64,000 nt of DNA from Streptomyces sp. NBC_00572 (GTDB taxonomy: Bacteria > Actinomycetota > Actinomycetes > Streptomycetales > Streptomycetaceae), in assembly GCF_026341815.1 (NCBI RefSeq), contig NZ_JAPENX010000001.1, positions 3,720,001-3,784,000 on the forward strand, given 5' to 3'. Shown here piece by piece: positions 18,792 through 27,750 of the stretch (the stretch's first letter is position 1; the number at the start of each line of letters is the position of its first letter). Both the position numbers and the translations under genes were made by a program. Under the pieces are notes generated by a model. The model was not told the DNA's origin and made no database searches. It saw only the letters and a program-made list of their open reading frames with translations.

Positions 18792-18968
18792 CTGCGATCA
18801 AGGGTCATGTACGTGCCAAGGCGGGTTCAAGGTCCGTCGGTGCGCTGTGGCACGGAAGTGACCATTCCGGTACCTCGGCTGCGCATCCGGGGCGCGCATC
18901 GCCCCTGGACCTGCCATCCTTCGGGGAATCACGGGAGGCACGGGAGCCACGGGACGAGGGGGGCCGCC

Positions 18969-20126
18969 ATGGCCGGCTGGAAGGCGCTGCCGGAGGAACT
19001 CGACCCGGACGTCCGCGCGTTCACGGAACGGCTCCGTCGGCTGATCGACCGCAGTGGCCTCGGCGTCACGGCCGTCGCCGAGCGCACCGGACACGAACGG
19101 TCCGCGTGGGACGCCTATCTGAACGGCCGTCAGTCCGTGCCCCGGAGCGCCGTCGTGGCACTCGCCGAGGTGACCGGAAGCGATCCTGCGGGCCTCGCGA
19201 CCGACTGGGAGCGCGCGGAGCGCGCCTGGGCCCGCTCCGCCGCCCTCGTCGAGGGCCGGGGAGGCGGGCGCGGTGAGCCCGGTCCCGGCCCCGAGCCCGA
19301 TCCCGAGTCCGGTCCGGAGTTCCGTCCTGGGCCCGGTCCTGAGCCCGGTCCTGAGCCCGAGGACGGCGACGGCCGCGGTGGCGGTATCGGGGGCGGCTTC
19401 GGAGCTTCAGGTGACGTGGGTGTGGCCGGTGTCGCGGGTGACGCCGTTGACGCCCGTGGTGACCGCACCCTGCAGATCCGCCGCGTCGACCCGCCCCGCC
19501 CCACAGTGCCTTCGGCCCCTGCCGCAGCAGTGCCCCCGCCCCGTGACCCGGGTCCCGACTCGGATTCCGCCGCACCTTCCGCGCGTACCCCCGACTCCCC
19601 TCGTCGCAAGGTCCTGCTCTACGCCGCCGGCATCCTCGGCGCCCTGCTCGTCGTCACCGCCGCCCTGCTCCTCGTCGACCTCGGCGGTTCCGACGGCGGG
19701 GACGACCGGGTGGCCGCCCCGCCCACCACCACCACCGCTCCGCCCGCCACGCAGCGCCCCAGCCTCCCCCCAGGGGTGAACTGCGCGGGAGCGGACTGCA
19801 CGGGCCAGGACCCGGAGGCCATGGGATGCGGCGGCGCCCTCGCCACCACCGTCGCCCTCGCCCGCGTGGGCACGGCGCAGGTCGAGGTCCGCTACAGCGA
19901 GACCTGCGGCGCCTCTTGGGCCCGGCTCACCCAGGGCTCCCCCGGGGACACCGTGACCATCCGCGTGGGGGACAACACCCGGCGCGCGACCGTCGCCCCG
20001 GGCACCGACACGGCGGCGGTGGAGACCGACGCGTACACGCCGATGGTCGCCGTCGGCTCCGGCACGGCCGCGCGGGCCTGCGGCCTGCTCGCGGACGGGA
20101 GCGAAGGCTGCACCGCGAACCCGTAG
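18969..20126 (+). CDS. HTH-transmembrane-DUF2690 regulator-like protein
   Basis: 385 residues. An N-terminal Cro/C1-like HTH region (about 10-75; RSGLGVTAVAERTGHERSAW, then SVPRSAVVALAEVTG) is followed by a low-complexity linker with Pro-Gly-Pro-Glu repeats (100-140), a membrane helix (VLLYAAGILGALLVVTAALL, near 220-240) and a Thr/Pro stalk. The outer domain has four Cys residues (NCAGADCTGQDP, GCGGAL, ETCGASWARL) and matches the DUF2690 pattern. Start ATG 18969 is preceded by GAGGGGGG. Cytoplasmic DNA-binding and outer sensing parts on one chain suggest a one-component transmembrane regulator. Targets are unknown. Confidence 0.8.
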   Translation: MAGWKALPEELDPDVRAFTERLRRLIDRSGLGVTAVAERTGHERSAWDAYLNGRQSVPRSAVVALAEVTGSDPAGLATDWERAERAWARSAALVEGRGGGRGEPGPGPEPDPESGPEFRPGPGPEPGPEPEDGDGRGGGIGGGFGASGDVGVAGVAGDAVDARGDRTLQIRRVDPPRPTVPSAPAAAVPPPRDPGPDSDSAAPSARTPDSPRRKVLLYAAGILGALLVVTAALLLVDLGGSDGGDDRVAAPPTTTTAPPATQRPSLPPGVNCAGADCTGQDPEAMGCGGALATTVALARVGTAQVEVRYSETCGASWARLTQGSPGDTVTIRVGDNTRRATVAPGTDTAAVETDAYTPMVAVGSGTAARACGLLADGSEGCTANP

Positions 20127-20186
20127 GCACGCGCGCGGACCAGCGGCCGGATCCGTGCGGGCGGGTGGCCGAGGCCCTGACCGCCC

Positions 20187-20224
20187 CGCGTCCGAAGCCG
20201 AGAACCGACCCGCGTCCGAAGCCG
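20187..20224. repeat. 14-bp direct repeat
   Basis: CGCGTCCGAAGCCG occurs at 20187-20200 and again at 20211-20224, in the 291-bp space between the DUF2690 gene and mdh. Apart from this and the mdh control elements I see nothing coding in that space. Confidence 0.6.
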
Positions 20225-20312
20225 TACGGACGGGTGGTCCGAGCCGTGCGGACGGGCGGCAGTGAGCCGGACCACAAGGGGGTGGGGATTCACCGGCGCC
20301 CGGGTCGGATAG

Positions 20313-21407
<1,095 letters not shown>

Positions 21408-21426
21408 GCCCAGGCTCCGCGCGCTC

Positions 21427-21476
21427 GGCGCCCCCGGACCGTACGACCGACCGTACGGCCCGGGGGCGCCGTTTTT
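21427..21476 (+). terminator. intrinsic terminator of mdh with T-run
   Basis: GGCGCCCCCGGACCGTACG is mirrored by CGTACGGCCCGGGGGCGCC around ACCGAC (one imperfect pair) and followed by GTTTTT, a textbook Rho-independent terminator. Confidence 0.92.
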
Positions 21477-21618
21477 CATGCCGTGACGGCGCCGCCCTGG
21501 ATGCCCCGCGGCGCTGTATTTCCTGCCGACACGGAGCCCCCACCTCCCCTATGCTGGCCCACCGGTTCACGGCCAAGTGAGCTGTAATCATGGGCGGTTA
21601 CACACTTTCGGGGGAGTT

Positions 21619-23367
21619 TTGGCAGAGTCGGTCTTACCCCAGCAGCCGGGTCGGGCACCGCACACGGCACCCTCGGCCGTCGACCCGCGCCGCCTGCCGG
21701 CCTCCAGTGAGGCGACCCGGCTGCTCTGCGCCGGCACGTACCTCGACGACGGATTCCGCGACGCGGTCATCGACCAGCTGTACGTCCACGAGGAGCGCTT
21801 CGCCGCCCCCTCCCTCGGCTACGACGCGAGCCGCGTCCTCGCCCACGCGCTCCGCGCCCGCCGCGTCGAACTCGCCTGGGCCGCCGGCGTCCTCGCGCTC
21901 TGGATCATCTCGGTCCCGCTCACCAAGGGCCTGATCGTCCTCCTGATCGTGCCCTTCCTCGTCCTGGCCGTCGCCCGCTGGGTCCGGGGCCGATCCGCCA
22001 CCCCGCCCGTCTTCCGTCTCGTCCCCGCCTTCGTGTTGCGCTGGTACGGGCGCCTCATGCTGCTCCAGTCCGTCCTGCTGCTCCTCTTCCTCGCCGTCGG
22101 CGACGAGGAGTCCGGCTGGCAGTTCCTCGGTGACACCGCCGAGGTGGGCGAGTACATCGGCCTCGCGGTCGAACTCGCCGCCCAGGAGGTGTGGGGCATC
22201 GGCAGGCTGGAGGTGTGGATCACTGTCGCCGTGCCGCTCCTCGTGGCCTGGGCGGTGGCCACCCAGCGCGGCCAGTTCGCCCGCGCGCTCACCGAGGAGC
22301 TGTCCCGCGAGCGCTTCCCCGACCAGGGCTCCGACCCCGCCGAGCGGGCCGAGGGCGCCCGGTTCCGCCGGCTGCGCGACCGGATCCGTACCGAACAGCA
22401 CGCACGGCTCGTGATGTACGGCGCCGACGACCCGTTCTGCGGCGCGGGCGAGCCGTACGAGCCCTGGTCGCTCTCCATCGAGCTGCGCCCCCGCAAGAAC
22501 CTCGACGGCGGGGCGCCCGAACCGCTCGACAACAGCGCGATCATGCGGCACGTCGTCCCTCTCGTGGAGGCGCTCCGCGTGCCCTCCCCGCACGGCTCGC
22601 CGCGGATCCAGGCCGCCGTACGGGACCGGCTGCGCGAACTGGAGCTCGACGAGGTCGTCTTCCTGCCGGTCGACGGGCTGCCCGCCCGCGGCGCGGCCCC
22701 GTACAGCCCGGAGGGCTTCGAGGCGCACCGCTCGGGCGCCATCGAGGAGGGCGGCGAGACCCGCCGGCACTTCCTGCGCGTCCGTGTCGGCGGCTGGGGC
22801 GAGGAGATCGTCACCACCGTCTTCGTCCGCGTCCACACCCAGGGCGGCATGCTGATGCTGGAGGTCGCCCCGCACGTCCTGAGGCCGGTGAAGCCGCTCT
22901 ACCGGTACGCCGACCGGATCGCCCACCGCTACCGCCACAACCACCGCTTCGGCAGGGCCGTCTGGGCCCTCGGCCGAACCCCGCGTTCCGCGGGACAGGC
23001 CCTGGCCACCCTCGGTCGCTCGATCGGCCACGCCTGGCGGCTGCTCACCGAGGGACACGCCAACGCGCTCCCCGAGGGCCCCGAGGTCTCCGTCCGCGAG
23101 CTCGGCTCCGACGACGACGCCTCGCTCTTCCAGGAGATGGACGTCAGCCGCTATCTGAAGAGCGTGCAGGACCGGGTCGCGAACGGCGTGACGGTCGCGC
23201 TCCGCGAAGCGGGGTACGAGACCGCCGAGTTCGAGCAGAAGATCGTCCATGTCGCCGAAGGCGCCACGTTCATCGAGAACACCAAGGGCAACGTCACCCT
23301 CGGCAGCCACAACACCGTCACCAGCAAGACCTTCACCAACGCGAGCACCGGAGGCAATCGTGGCTGA
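21619..23367 (+). CDS. membrane protein with C-terminal RHIM/amyloid-like motif; TTA codon
   Basis: 582 residues. Hydrophobic segments lie at about 83-117 (two helices), 134-150 and 185-205; the long C-terminal half is cytoplasmic or peripheral, with no enzyme motif I recognise. The extreme C-terminus has GNVTLGSHNTVTS (about 557-569), repeated nearly exactly near the N-terminus of the next protein; it fits the RHIM core pattern V/I-x-V/I/L-G-x-x-N-x-V. TTG 21619 lies just behind GGGGGAG; GTG 21577 is the only other early start. Either way codon TTA (21634) is included, so translation should need the bldA tRNA. The downstream gene starts inside this one (GTGGCTGA overlap). A signalling or pore-type role is inferred. 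Confidence 0.75.
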   Translation: MAESVLPQQPGRAPHTAPSAVDPRRLPASSEATRLLCAGTYLDDGFRDAVIDQLYVHEERFAAPSLGYDASRVLAHALRARRVELAWAAGVLALWIISVPLTKGLIVLLIVPFLVLAVARWVRGRSATPPVFRLVPAFVLRWYGRLMLLQSVLLLLFLAVGDEESGWQFLGDTAEVGEYIGLAVELAAQEVWGIGRLEVWITVAVPLLVAWAVATQRGQFARALTEELSRERFPDQGSDPAERAEGARFRRLRDRIRTEQHARLVMYGADDPFCGAGEPYEPWSLSIELRPRKNLDGGAPEPLDNSAIMRHVVPLVEALRVPSPHGSPRIQAAVRDRLRELELDEVVFLPVDGLPARGAAPYSPEGFEAHRSGAIEEGGETRRHFLRVRVGGWGEEIVTTVFVRVHTQGGMLMLEVAPHVLRPVKPLYRYADRIAHRYRHNHRFGRAVWALGRTPRSAGQALATLGRSIGHAWRLLTEGHANALPEGPEVSVRELGSDDDASLFQEMDVSRYLKSVQDRVANGVTVALREAGYETAEFEQKIVHVAEGATFIENTKGNVTLGSHNTVTSKTFTNASTGGNRG

Positions 23368-23767
23368 GACCGGGAACACCACCGCGAACGGCACCGGCGA
23401 CGACCGGGCCGCCCACGGCGGCATCCACGTCACCAACACCGGGGGCAACGTCACCATCGGCGACCACAACACCGTCACCAGCACGGTGAACGGGACCCCG
23501 CCCGACCGCGACCCGCAGCAGGAGGAACTGCTCCGGGCCATCCGCCGGCTCCGCGCCGACCTCGGCGGGGTCGTCCCCACCGAGCAGACCGGCGCCCTCG
23601 ACACCGAACTCTCCGACGCCGAGGACGAGATCGAGGGCACGGGCCGGGCGGACGCGGGACGGCTCACCCGGCTGCGCCGCGCCCTCACGGACGCGGGAGC
23701 GGTGACCGGGATCCTCGCGTCGGGTGTGGCCGTCGGACAGGCCGTCGGCGCGCTGCTCGGTGGGTGA
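23360..23767 (+). CDS. small RHIM/amyloid-like motif protein, partner of upstream membrane protein
   Basis: 135 residues from GTG 23360 (site CCGGAGGCA), overlapping the upstream gene by 8 bases. A polar N-terminus (Asn/Thr/Gly-rich) leads into GGNVTIGDHNTVTS at residues 28-41, matching the upstream protein's tail at 10 of 13 positions and the RHIM core pattern. Residues 50-90 are a charged helical region (EELLRAIRRLRADL; acidic SDAEDEIEG). The C-terminal 23 residues, AVTGILASGVAVGQAVGALL, form a hydrophobic glycine-zipper-like helix that could enter a membrane. The matching motifs on adjacent proteins resemble bacterial amyloid signalling pairs; this remains a hypothesis. Confidence 0.7.
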   Translation: MAETGNTTANGTGDDRAAHGGIHVTNTGGNVTIGDHNTVTSTVNGTPPDRDPQQEELLRAIRRLRADLGGVVPTEQTGALDTELSDAEDEIEGTGRADAGRLTRLRRALTDAGAVTGILASGVAVGQAVGALLGG

Positions 23768-23768
23768 G

Positions 23769-24785
23769 ATGAGCGGCTACGGGGGTGGCGGCGGGGGCAG
23801 GGCCCGCTGGAACGACGAGACACAGAGCTGGGAGTCCGGGGGGACGGCGCCCGGTCCGGCGGGGGAAGCCGGGGGCGGCCCCGACGTACCCCCGCCGCCG
23901 CCCCGGTCCGAGCCTCCGCAGGACACCATGTCTCCTCCTCCGCCTCCGCAGGGGTACGCGCCGCCTCCCCCTCCCGCGTACGCCCCCGGGTACGCACCGG
24001 AGCACGGCCTCACCTACGTGCCGGAGACCGGCGGCTGGCAGTACCCCACCGGCACGGCCGCCCCGGCGGCCCGGCCGCGCTCGCGGGCGGCCGTCGCGGC
24101 GGGGGTCGCCGTGGCCGTCCTCGTGGCGGGCTCCGTCGGCGGCTGGCTGTTTTGGGGCAGGGACGACGGCGGGCGGTCCCCGGCGGCCGGCGGGCCCGCG
24201 GTCTCCGTCTCGGCGCCGCAGGACACGACCGGGACCAGCGACCCGACGGCCGACCCACCTTCCGGCACGCCGTCGGATGCCCCGTCGGACTCGGCGTCGC
24301 CCTCCGGCACGGCCACCCCCGCGGACGGCGCGCCCCCGGCCGGCTACCGCGTCGTGGAGGACCTCAAGGGCTTCACGATCGCGGTCCCCGACGGCTGGGA
24401 CCGTACGGAGTCCGACCAGGGCGTCTTCTACAACGCGCCCGACCGCCGGAGCCTGCTCCAGGTCTTCGTCGTCACCGAGGCCGGTCCCACGCCGTACGAG
24501 GCCCTGCGCGGGACCTCCGAGGCCAACCGCAGCACCAAGACCGGCTACCGGGAGATCAGCCTCGAACGGCTCACCGGCGAACCCGGCGCCCCGGCCGACG
24601 CCGCCGAGCTGGTGTACGCGTACACGCGGGACGACGGCAGCCGCCGCAAGGTCGTCGACCGGGCGTTCACGGCCGCGGACGGCAACCGCTTCGCGATCCT
24701 GGCCGCCGGCCCGGAGGGCGATTGGCCGAAGCAGCGTGAATCCCTGCGGGTGGCAGTGGAGTTCTTCCGGCCCGGCGCGTACTGA
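23769..24785 (+). CDS. membrane-anchored protein with outer PsbP/Mog1-like domain
   Basis: 338 residues starting one base after the preceding stop, so part of the same operon. The cytoplasmic N-terminus is Gly/Pro-rich with two tryptophan-centred repeats (RARWNDETQSWESGG and YVPETGGWQYP) reminiscent of WW-like or SH3-binding segments. One membrane helix (about 108-128, AAVAAGVAVAVLVAGSVGGW) is followed by a Ser/Thr/Pro stalk and a C-terminal domain (about 195-338: LKGFTIAVPDGWDRTE, GVFYNAPD, LLQVFVV) like the PsbP/DcrB-type domain often found outside actinobacterial kinases. It may display or sense something for the two RHIM-like proteins. A terminator follows. Confidence 0.72.
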   Translation: MSGYGGGGGGRARWNDETQSWESGGTAPGPAGEAGGGPDVPPPPPRSEPPQDTMSPPPPPQGYAPPPPPAYAPGYAPEHGLTYVPETGGWQYPTGTAAPAARPRSRAAVAAGVAVAVLVAGSVGGWLFWGRDDGGRSPAAGGPAVSVSAPQDTTGTSDPTADPPSGTPSDAPSDSASPSGTATPADGAPPAGYRVVEDLKGFTIAVPDGWDRTESDQGVFYNAPDRRSLLQVFVVTEAGPTPYEALRGTSEANRSTKTGYREISLERLTGEPGAPADAAELVYAYTRDDGSRRKVVDRAFTAADGNRFAILAAGPEGDWPKQRESLRVAVEFFRPGAY

Positions 24786-24814
24786 GCGAGGCGGGTCCGA
24801 TCCCGGATTCCCGA

Positions 24815-24865
24815 TCCCGGATTCCCGATCCCCGAGGCGGGGCCTCGGGGATCGGGAATCCGGGA
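24815..24865. terminator. bidirectional terminator
   Basis: 24-bp arms (TCCCGGATTCCCGATCCCCG mirrored by CGGGGATCGGGAATCCGGGA) between convergent genes. An extra partial copy of the left arm just upstream makes a direct repeat of GATCCCGGATTCC. Confidence 0.88.
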
Positions 24866-24868
24866 CGC

Positions 24869-25639
24869 TCAGAGAGCCCCGCCGTCCCTGAGCTTCGTCG
24901 CCCGCGCCGACAGGTCGTCCCTCGCCTGCCGGAGCAGCCCGTCGGCGAAGGTGATCCGGGTCGCGCCGAGCCGTCCGAGGTCGGCGAAGGGCGGGCCGCC
25001 CGGCCTGGCCAGGGTGTTGAGCGGGAGGTCGCCCAGGGCGGCGCGGAGGACCGGAAGGTCGGCGGGCGGGGCCGCGATCGGGTAGACGCAGTCCGCGCCC
25101 GCCTCCGCGTAGCGCCGGGCGCGCTCGATCGCCGCGTGGACCGGTTCGGGCGCCCGGCGGATGTACACGTCCACGCGCGCGTTGACGAACAGTCCGGGTC
25201 CCGCCGCCGCCCGTACCTCCGCCAGCCACTCGGCGTGCGCCGCCGGGTCCTTGAGCCCGCCGTCCGGGCCGGTGTCCTCCAGGTTCACCCCGACGGCCCC
25301 CGACTCCCGTACGCGCTCCGCCAGTTCGGCGGCGGGCAGGCCGTAGCCGCCCTCCAGGTCCGCTGTGACGGGCACGGAGACGGCGCGGACGATCCGGGCC
25401 ACGGCGGCGAACATCTCCGCCGTCGGCGTCGACCCGTCCTCGTAACCGAGGGCGGCGGCGATCCCGGCGCTCGGCGTCGCGAGCGCCGGGAAACCGGCCG
25501 CCTCGAAGGCGCGGGCGCTCACCGCGTCCCACGGGCCGGGCAGCACCAGCGGATCGCCGGCGGCCCGGTCCCGGTGGAGGGCGCGCAGGGCCTCGGCCGT
25601 CGCGCCCCCGGTCACTCCCGCGCCCGCACCGACGCTCAC
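24869..25639 (-). CDS. isocitrate lyase/PEP mutase superfamily protein
   Basis: 256 residues, a TIM barrel of the PEP mutase/isocitrate lyase superfamily: PGPWDAVSARAFEAAGFPAL at the N-terminus, then TADLEGGYG and GVNLEDTG (metal-binding acidic residues), FVNARVDVY and the C-terminal RITFADGLL. It lacks the KKCGH loop of isocitrate and methylisocitrate lyases, so it is more likely a C-C or C-P hydrolase or lyase of unknown substrate. GTG 25639 overlaps the stop of the AhpD-like gene (GTGA), so the two are translated together, both divergent from a MocR regulator. Confidence 0.82.
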   Translation of the reverse strand: MSVGAGAGVTGGATAEALRALHRDRAAGDPLVLPGPWDAVSARAFEAAGFPALATPSAGIAAALGYEDGSTPTAEMFAAVARIVRAVSVPVTADLEGGYGLPAAELAERVRESGAVGVNLEDTGPDGGLKDPAAHAEWLAEVRAAAGPGLFVNARVDVYIRRAPEPVHAAIERARRYAEAGADCVYPIAAPPADLPVLRAALGDLPLNTLARPGGPPFADLGRLGATRITFADGLLRQARDDLSARATKLRDGGAL

Positions 25640-26166
25640 GCGCTGCGCGGGGTGTAGTGGCCGGGCGTCATCCGGGTGGTGACGGCGATCCGGTTCCAGG
25701 CGTTGATGACGACGATCGCGCTGATGACCCGGGCGAGCTCGGTCTCGTCGAAGTGCGCGGCGGCGCGGGCGTACACCTCGTCGGGGACGAAGCCGTCGGT
25801 GAGGACGGTGACGGACTCGGTCAGCGCGAGGGCGGCCAGCTCCCGCTCGGTGTAGAAGTGCCGGGACTCCTCCCAGGCGGAGAGCTGCACGATCCGCTCG
25901 ACGGTCTCGCCCTCGGCCAGCGCGTCCTTGGTGTGCATGTCGATGCAGAAGGCGCAGTGGTTGACCTGCGAGGCCCGGATCTTGATCAGGTGGTACAGGG
26001 TCGGGTCGATGTCCTTCGCGGCCGCCGTCTCCAGGCGCAGCATCGCCCGGTAGAACTCGGGGACGCGCTCGGCGAGGGGGAGGCGGGGGGCGTGCTCGTG
26101 GGCGTACTCGGTCTTCGCGGCCGTAGCGGTCCCGGTGGTCTCGACGATCTCCGTGTGCGTGGTCAT
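25636..26166 (-). CDS. carboxymuconolactone decarboxylase / AhpD-like protein
   Basis: 176 residues. The core shows the CMD/AhpD signature: LIKIRASQVNHCAFCIDMHT with a CxxC redox pair and downstream His, then WEESRHFYTERELAALAL and VVINAWNRIAV. Such proteins often act as peroxidase-linked thiol reductants. ATG 26166 was chosen because the sequence before it is the intergenic space shared with the MocR gene. It is the first gene of a two-gene operon and its promoter faces that of the regulator. Confidence 0.88.
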   Translation of the reverse strand: MTTHTEIVETTGTATAAKTEYAHEHAPRLPLAERVPEFYRAMLRLETAAAKDIDPTLYHLIKIRASQVNHCAFCIDMHTKDALAEGETVERIVQLSAWEESRHFYTERELAALALTESVTVLTDGFVPDEVYARAAAHFDETELARVISAIVVINAWNRIAVTTRMTPGHYTPRSA

Positions 26167-26199
26167 GCCTTCACCGTACGAGCCGGGTGGCTCAGGAGT

Positions 26200-26217
26200 A
26201 TGGTCCATTGCCATGGC
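26200..26217. promoter_or_regulatory. palindromes in the MocR / AhpD divergent spacer
   Basis: ATGG-T-CCAT (26200-26208) abuts GCCATGGC (26210-26217), which overlaps the MocR start codon. The divergent spacer is only 46 bases, so the regulator probably binds here and controls both directions, including itself. Confidence 0.4.
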
Positions 26218-27721
26218 GAACGAGTGGGCCACTTTCGGGGCCGACCTCCATCTGGAACTCCGCGGTCCGCGCCTGCGGGCCGGCCTCATGGACGCCCTGC
26301 GGGAGGCGGTGCGCAGCGGGCGCCTGGAGGCGGGGACCCGGCTGCCGTCCTCCCGGTCGCTGGCCGCCGACCTCGGCATGGCCCGTAACACCGTCGCCGA
26401 CGCCTACGCCGAACTCGTCGCCGAGGGCTGGCTGACGGCCCGGCAGGGCTCCGGCACCCGGGTCGCCCGGCGCGCCGAGCCGCGCCGCGACGGGCCCCGC
26501 CGCACCGACCCCCGCCGGGACGGCGCACGCCCGGCGGGGCGGCCCGCGGGCTCTCCCTCGCTTGCCCTGCCCCGGCCCTCCACGCCCGCGCACAACCTCA
26601 AGGCCGGCACCCCCGACCTGGCGTCCTTCCCGCGCACCGAGTGGCTCAAGGCGTACCGGAAGGCGCTCACCGCCGCCCCGAACGAGGCCTTCGGGTACGG
26701 CGATCCCCGCGGCCGGATCGAACTGCGCACCGTCCTCGCCGAGTACCTCGCCCGCGCGCGGGGCGTGCACGCCCGGCCGGAGCGGATCGTCGTCTGCGCG
26801 GGCTTCATGCACGGCCTGATGCTGCTGGGACAGGTGCTGCGGAGCCGGGGCGTACGGGACGTGGCGATCGAGTCGTACGGGCTCGGCCTCCACGCCGGCC
26901 TCCTCACCGGCGCCGGTCTCGGCACCCCGGTCCTGCCCTTCGACGAACGCGGCACCCGGGTCGAGGAGTTGTCGGCACCAGGGAAGTCCGGGAGGTCCGG
27001 GGAGTCCCGTGAGCCCCGTGAGTCCGGCGGTCTCGGTTCGGTCGGGGCCGTCCTCATGACGGCCGCCCACCAGTTCCCGCTCGGCGGCGCCCTGCCCCCG
27101 GACCGGCGCGCGGCGGTCGTCGACTGGGCGCGCACCTCGGGCGGTTTCGTCCTGGAGGACGACTACGACGGGGAGTTCCGGTACGACCGGCAGCCGGTGG
27201 GCGCGCTCCAGGGTCTCGATCCCGAGCGGGTCGTCTACTTCGGCACCGCGAGCAAGTCGCTCGCCCCCGGGCTCCGGCTCGCGTGGATGGTGCTGCCGGA
27301 GAGCCTGGTCGGCGAGGTGGTGGCGGCCAAGGGGGCCGTGGACTGGGTGTGCGGCGGGCCGGACCAGCTGGCCTTCGCGGAGTTCCTGGGCTCGGGGGCG
27401 TACGACCGGCACGTACGGGCTATGAGGCTGCGCTACCGGCGCCGCCGCGACCAACTGGTGGCGGCGGTGGCCGCGCACTCGCCAGACACCCGGGTCAGCG
27501 GGATCGCGGCCGGCCTCCACGCCGTCCTCGCCCTGCCGCCCGGCACCGAACAGGACGTCCTGCGGGCGGCCGCCTGGAACGGCCTCGCCGTCCAGGGCGT
27601 CAACCAGTTCCGCCGCCCGGCGGTGCCGGCGACCCTGGACGGCCTGGTCGTCGGCTACGCGACACCACCGGACAGCGCGTGGCAGGGCGCTCTCCAGGCG
27701 CTGTGCCGGGTGCTCCCTTAA
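26213..27721 (+). CDS. MocR/PdxR-type GntR regulator with aminotransferase domain
   Basis: 502 residues. The N-terminal winged HTH (about 15-85: GLMDALREAVRSGRLEAGTR, then SLAADLGMARNTVADAYAEL) is joined by an Arg/Pro/Gly-rich linker to a fold-type I aminotransferase domain: YGDPRGRIELRTVLAEYLAR, EDDYDGEFRYDRQPVGALQG and the PLP-lysine segment YFGTASKSLAPGLRLAW. Members use PLP or a PLP adduct as effector. An insert of Gly/Glu/Ser/Arg repeats (GKSGRSGESREPRESGG) interrupts the middle of the barrel. It probably regulates the divergent AhpD-like/PEP-mutase-like operon. Confidence 0.88.
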   Translation: MANEWATFGADLHLELRGPRLRAGLMDALREAVRSGRLEAGTRLPSSRSLAADLGMARNTVADAYAELVAEGWLTARQGSGTRVARRAEPRRDGPRRTDPRRDGARPAGRPAGSPSLALPRPSTPAHNLKAGTPDLASFPRTEWLKAYRKALTAAPNEAFGYGDPRGRIELRTVLAEYLARARGVHARPERIVVCAGFMHGLMLLGQVLRSRGVRDVAIESYGLGLHAGLLTGAGLGTPVLPFDERGTRVEELSAPGKSGRSGESREPRESGGLGSVGAVLMTAAHQFPLGGALPPDRRAAVVDWARTSGGFVLEDDYDGEFRYDRQPVGALQGLDPERVVYFGTASKSLAPGLRLAWMVLPESLVGEVVAAKGAVDWVCGGPDQLAFAEFLGSGAYDRHVRAMRLRYRRRRDQLVAAVAAHSPDTRVSGIAAGLHAVLALPPGTEQDVLRAAAWNGLAVQGVNQFRRPAVPATLDGLVVGYATPPDSAWQGALQALCRVLP

Positions 27722-27750
27722 GGGGCGCCCAGGAGGCGCCCAGGAGGCGT

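Noticed and set aside
24869..25639. Annotation as isocitrate or methylisocitrate lyase.
   Set aside because: The KKCGH catalytic loop is missing; only superfamily membership is supported.
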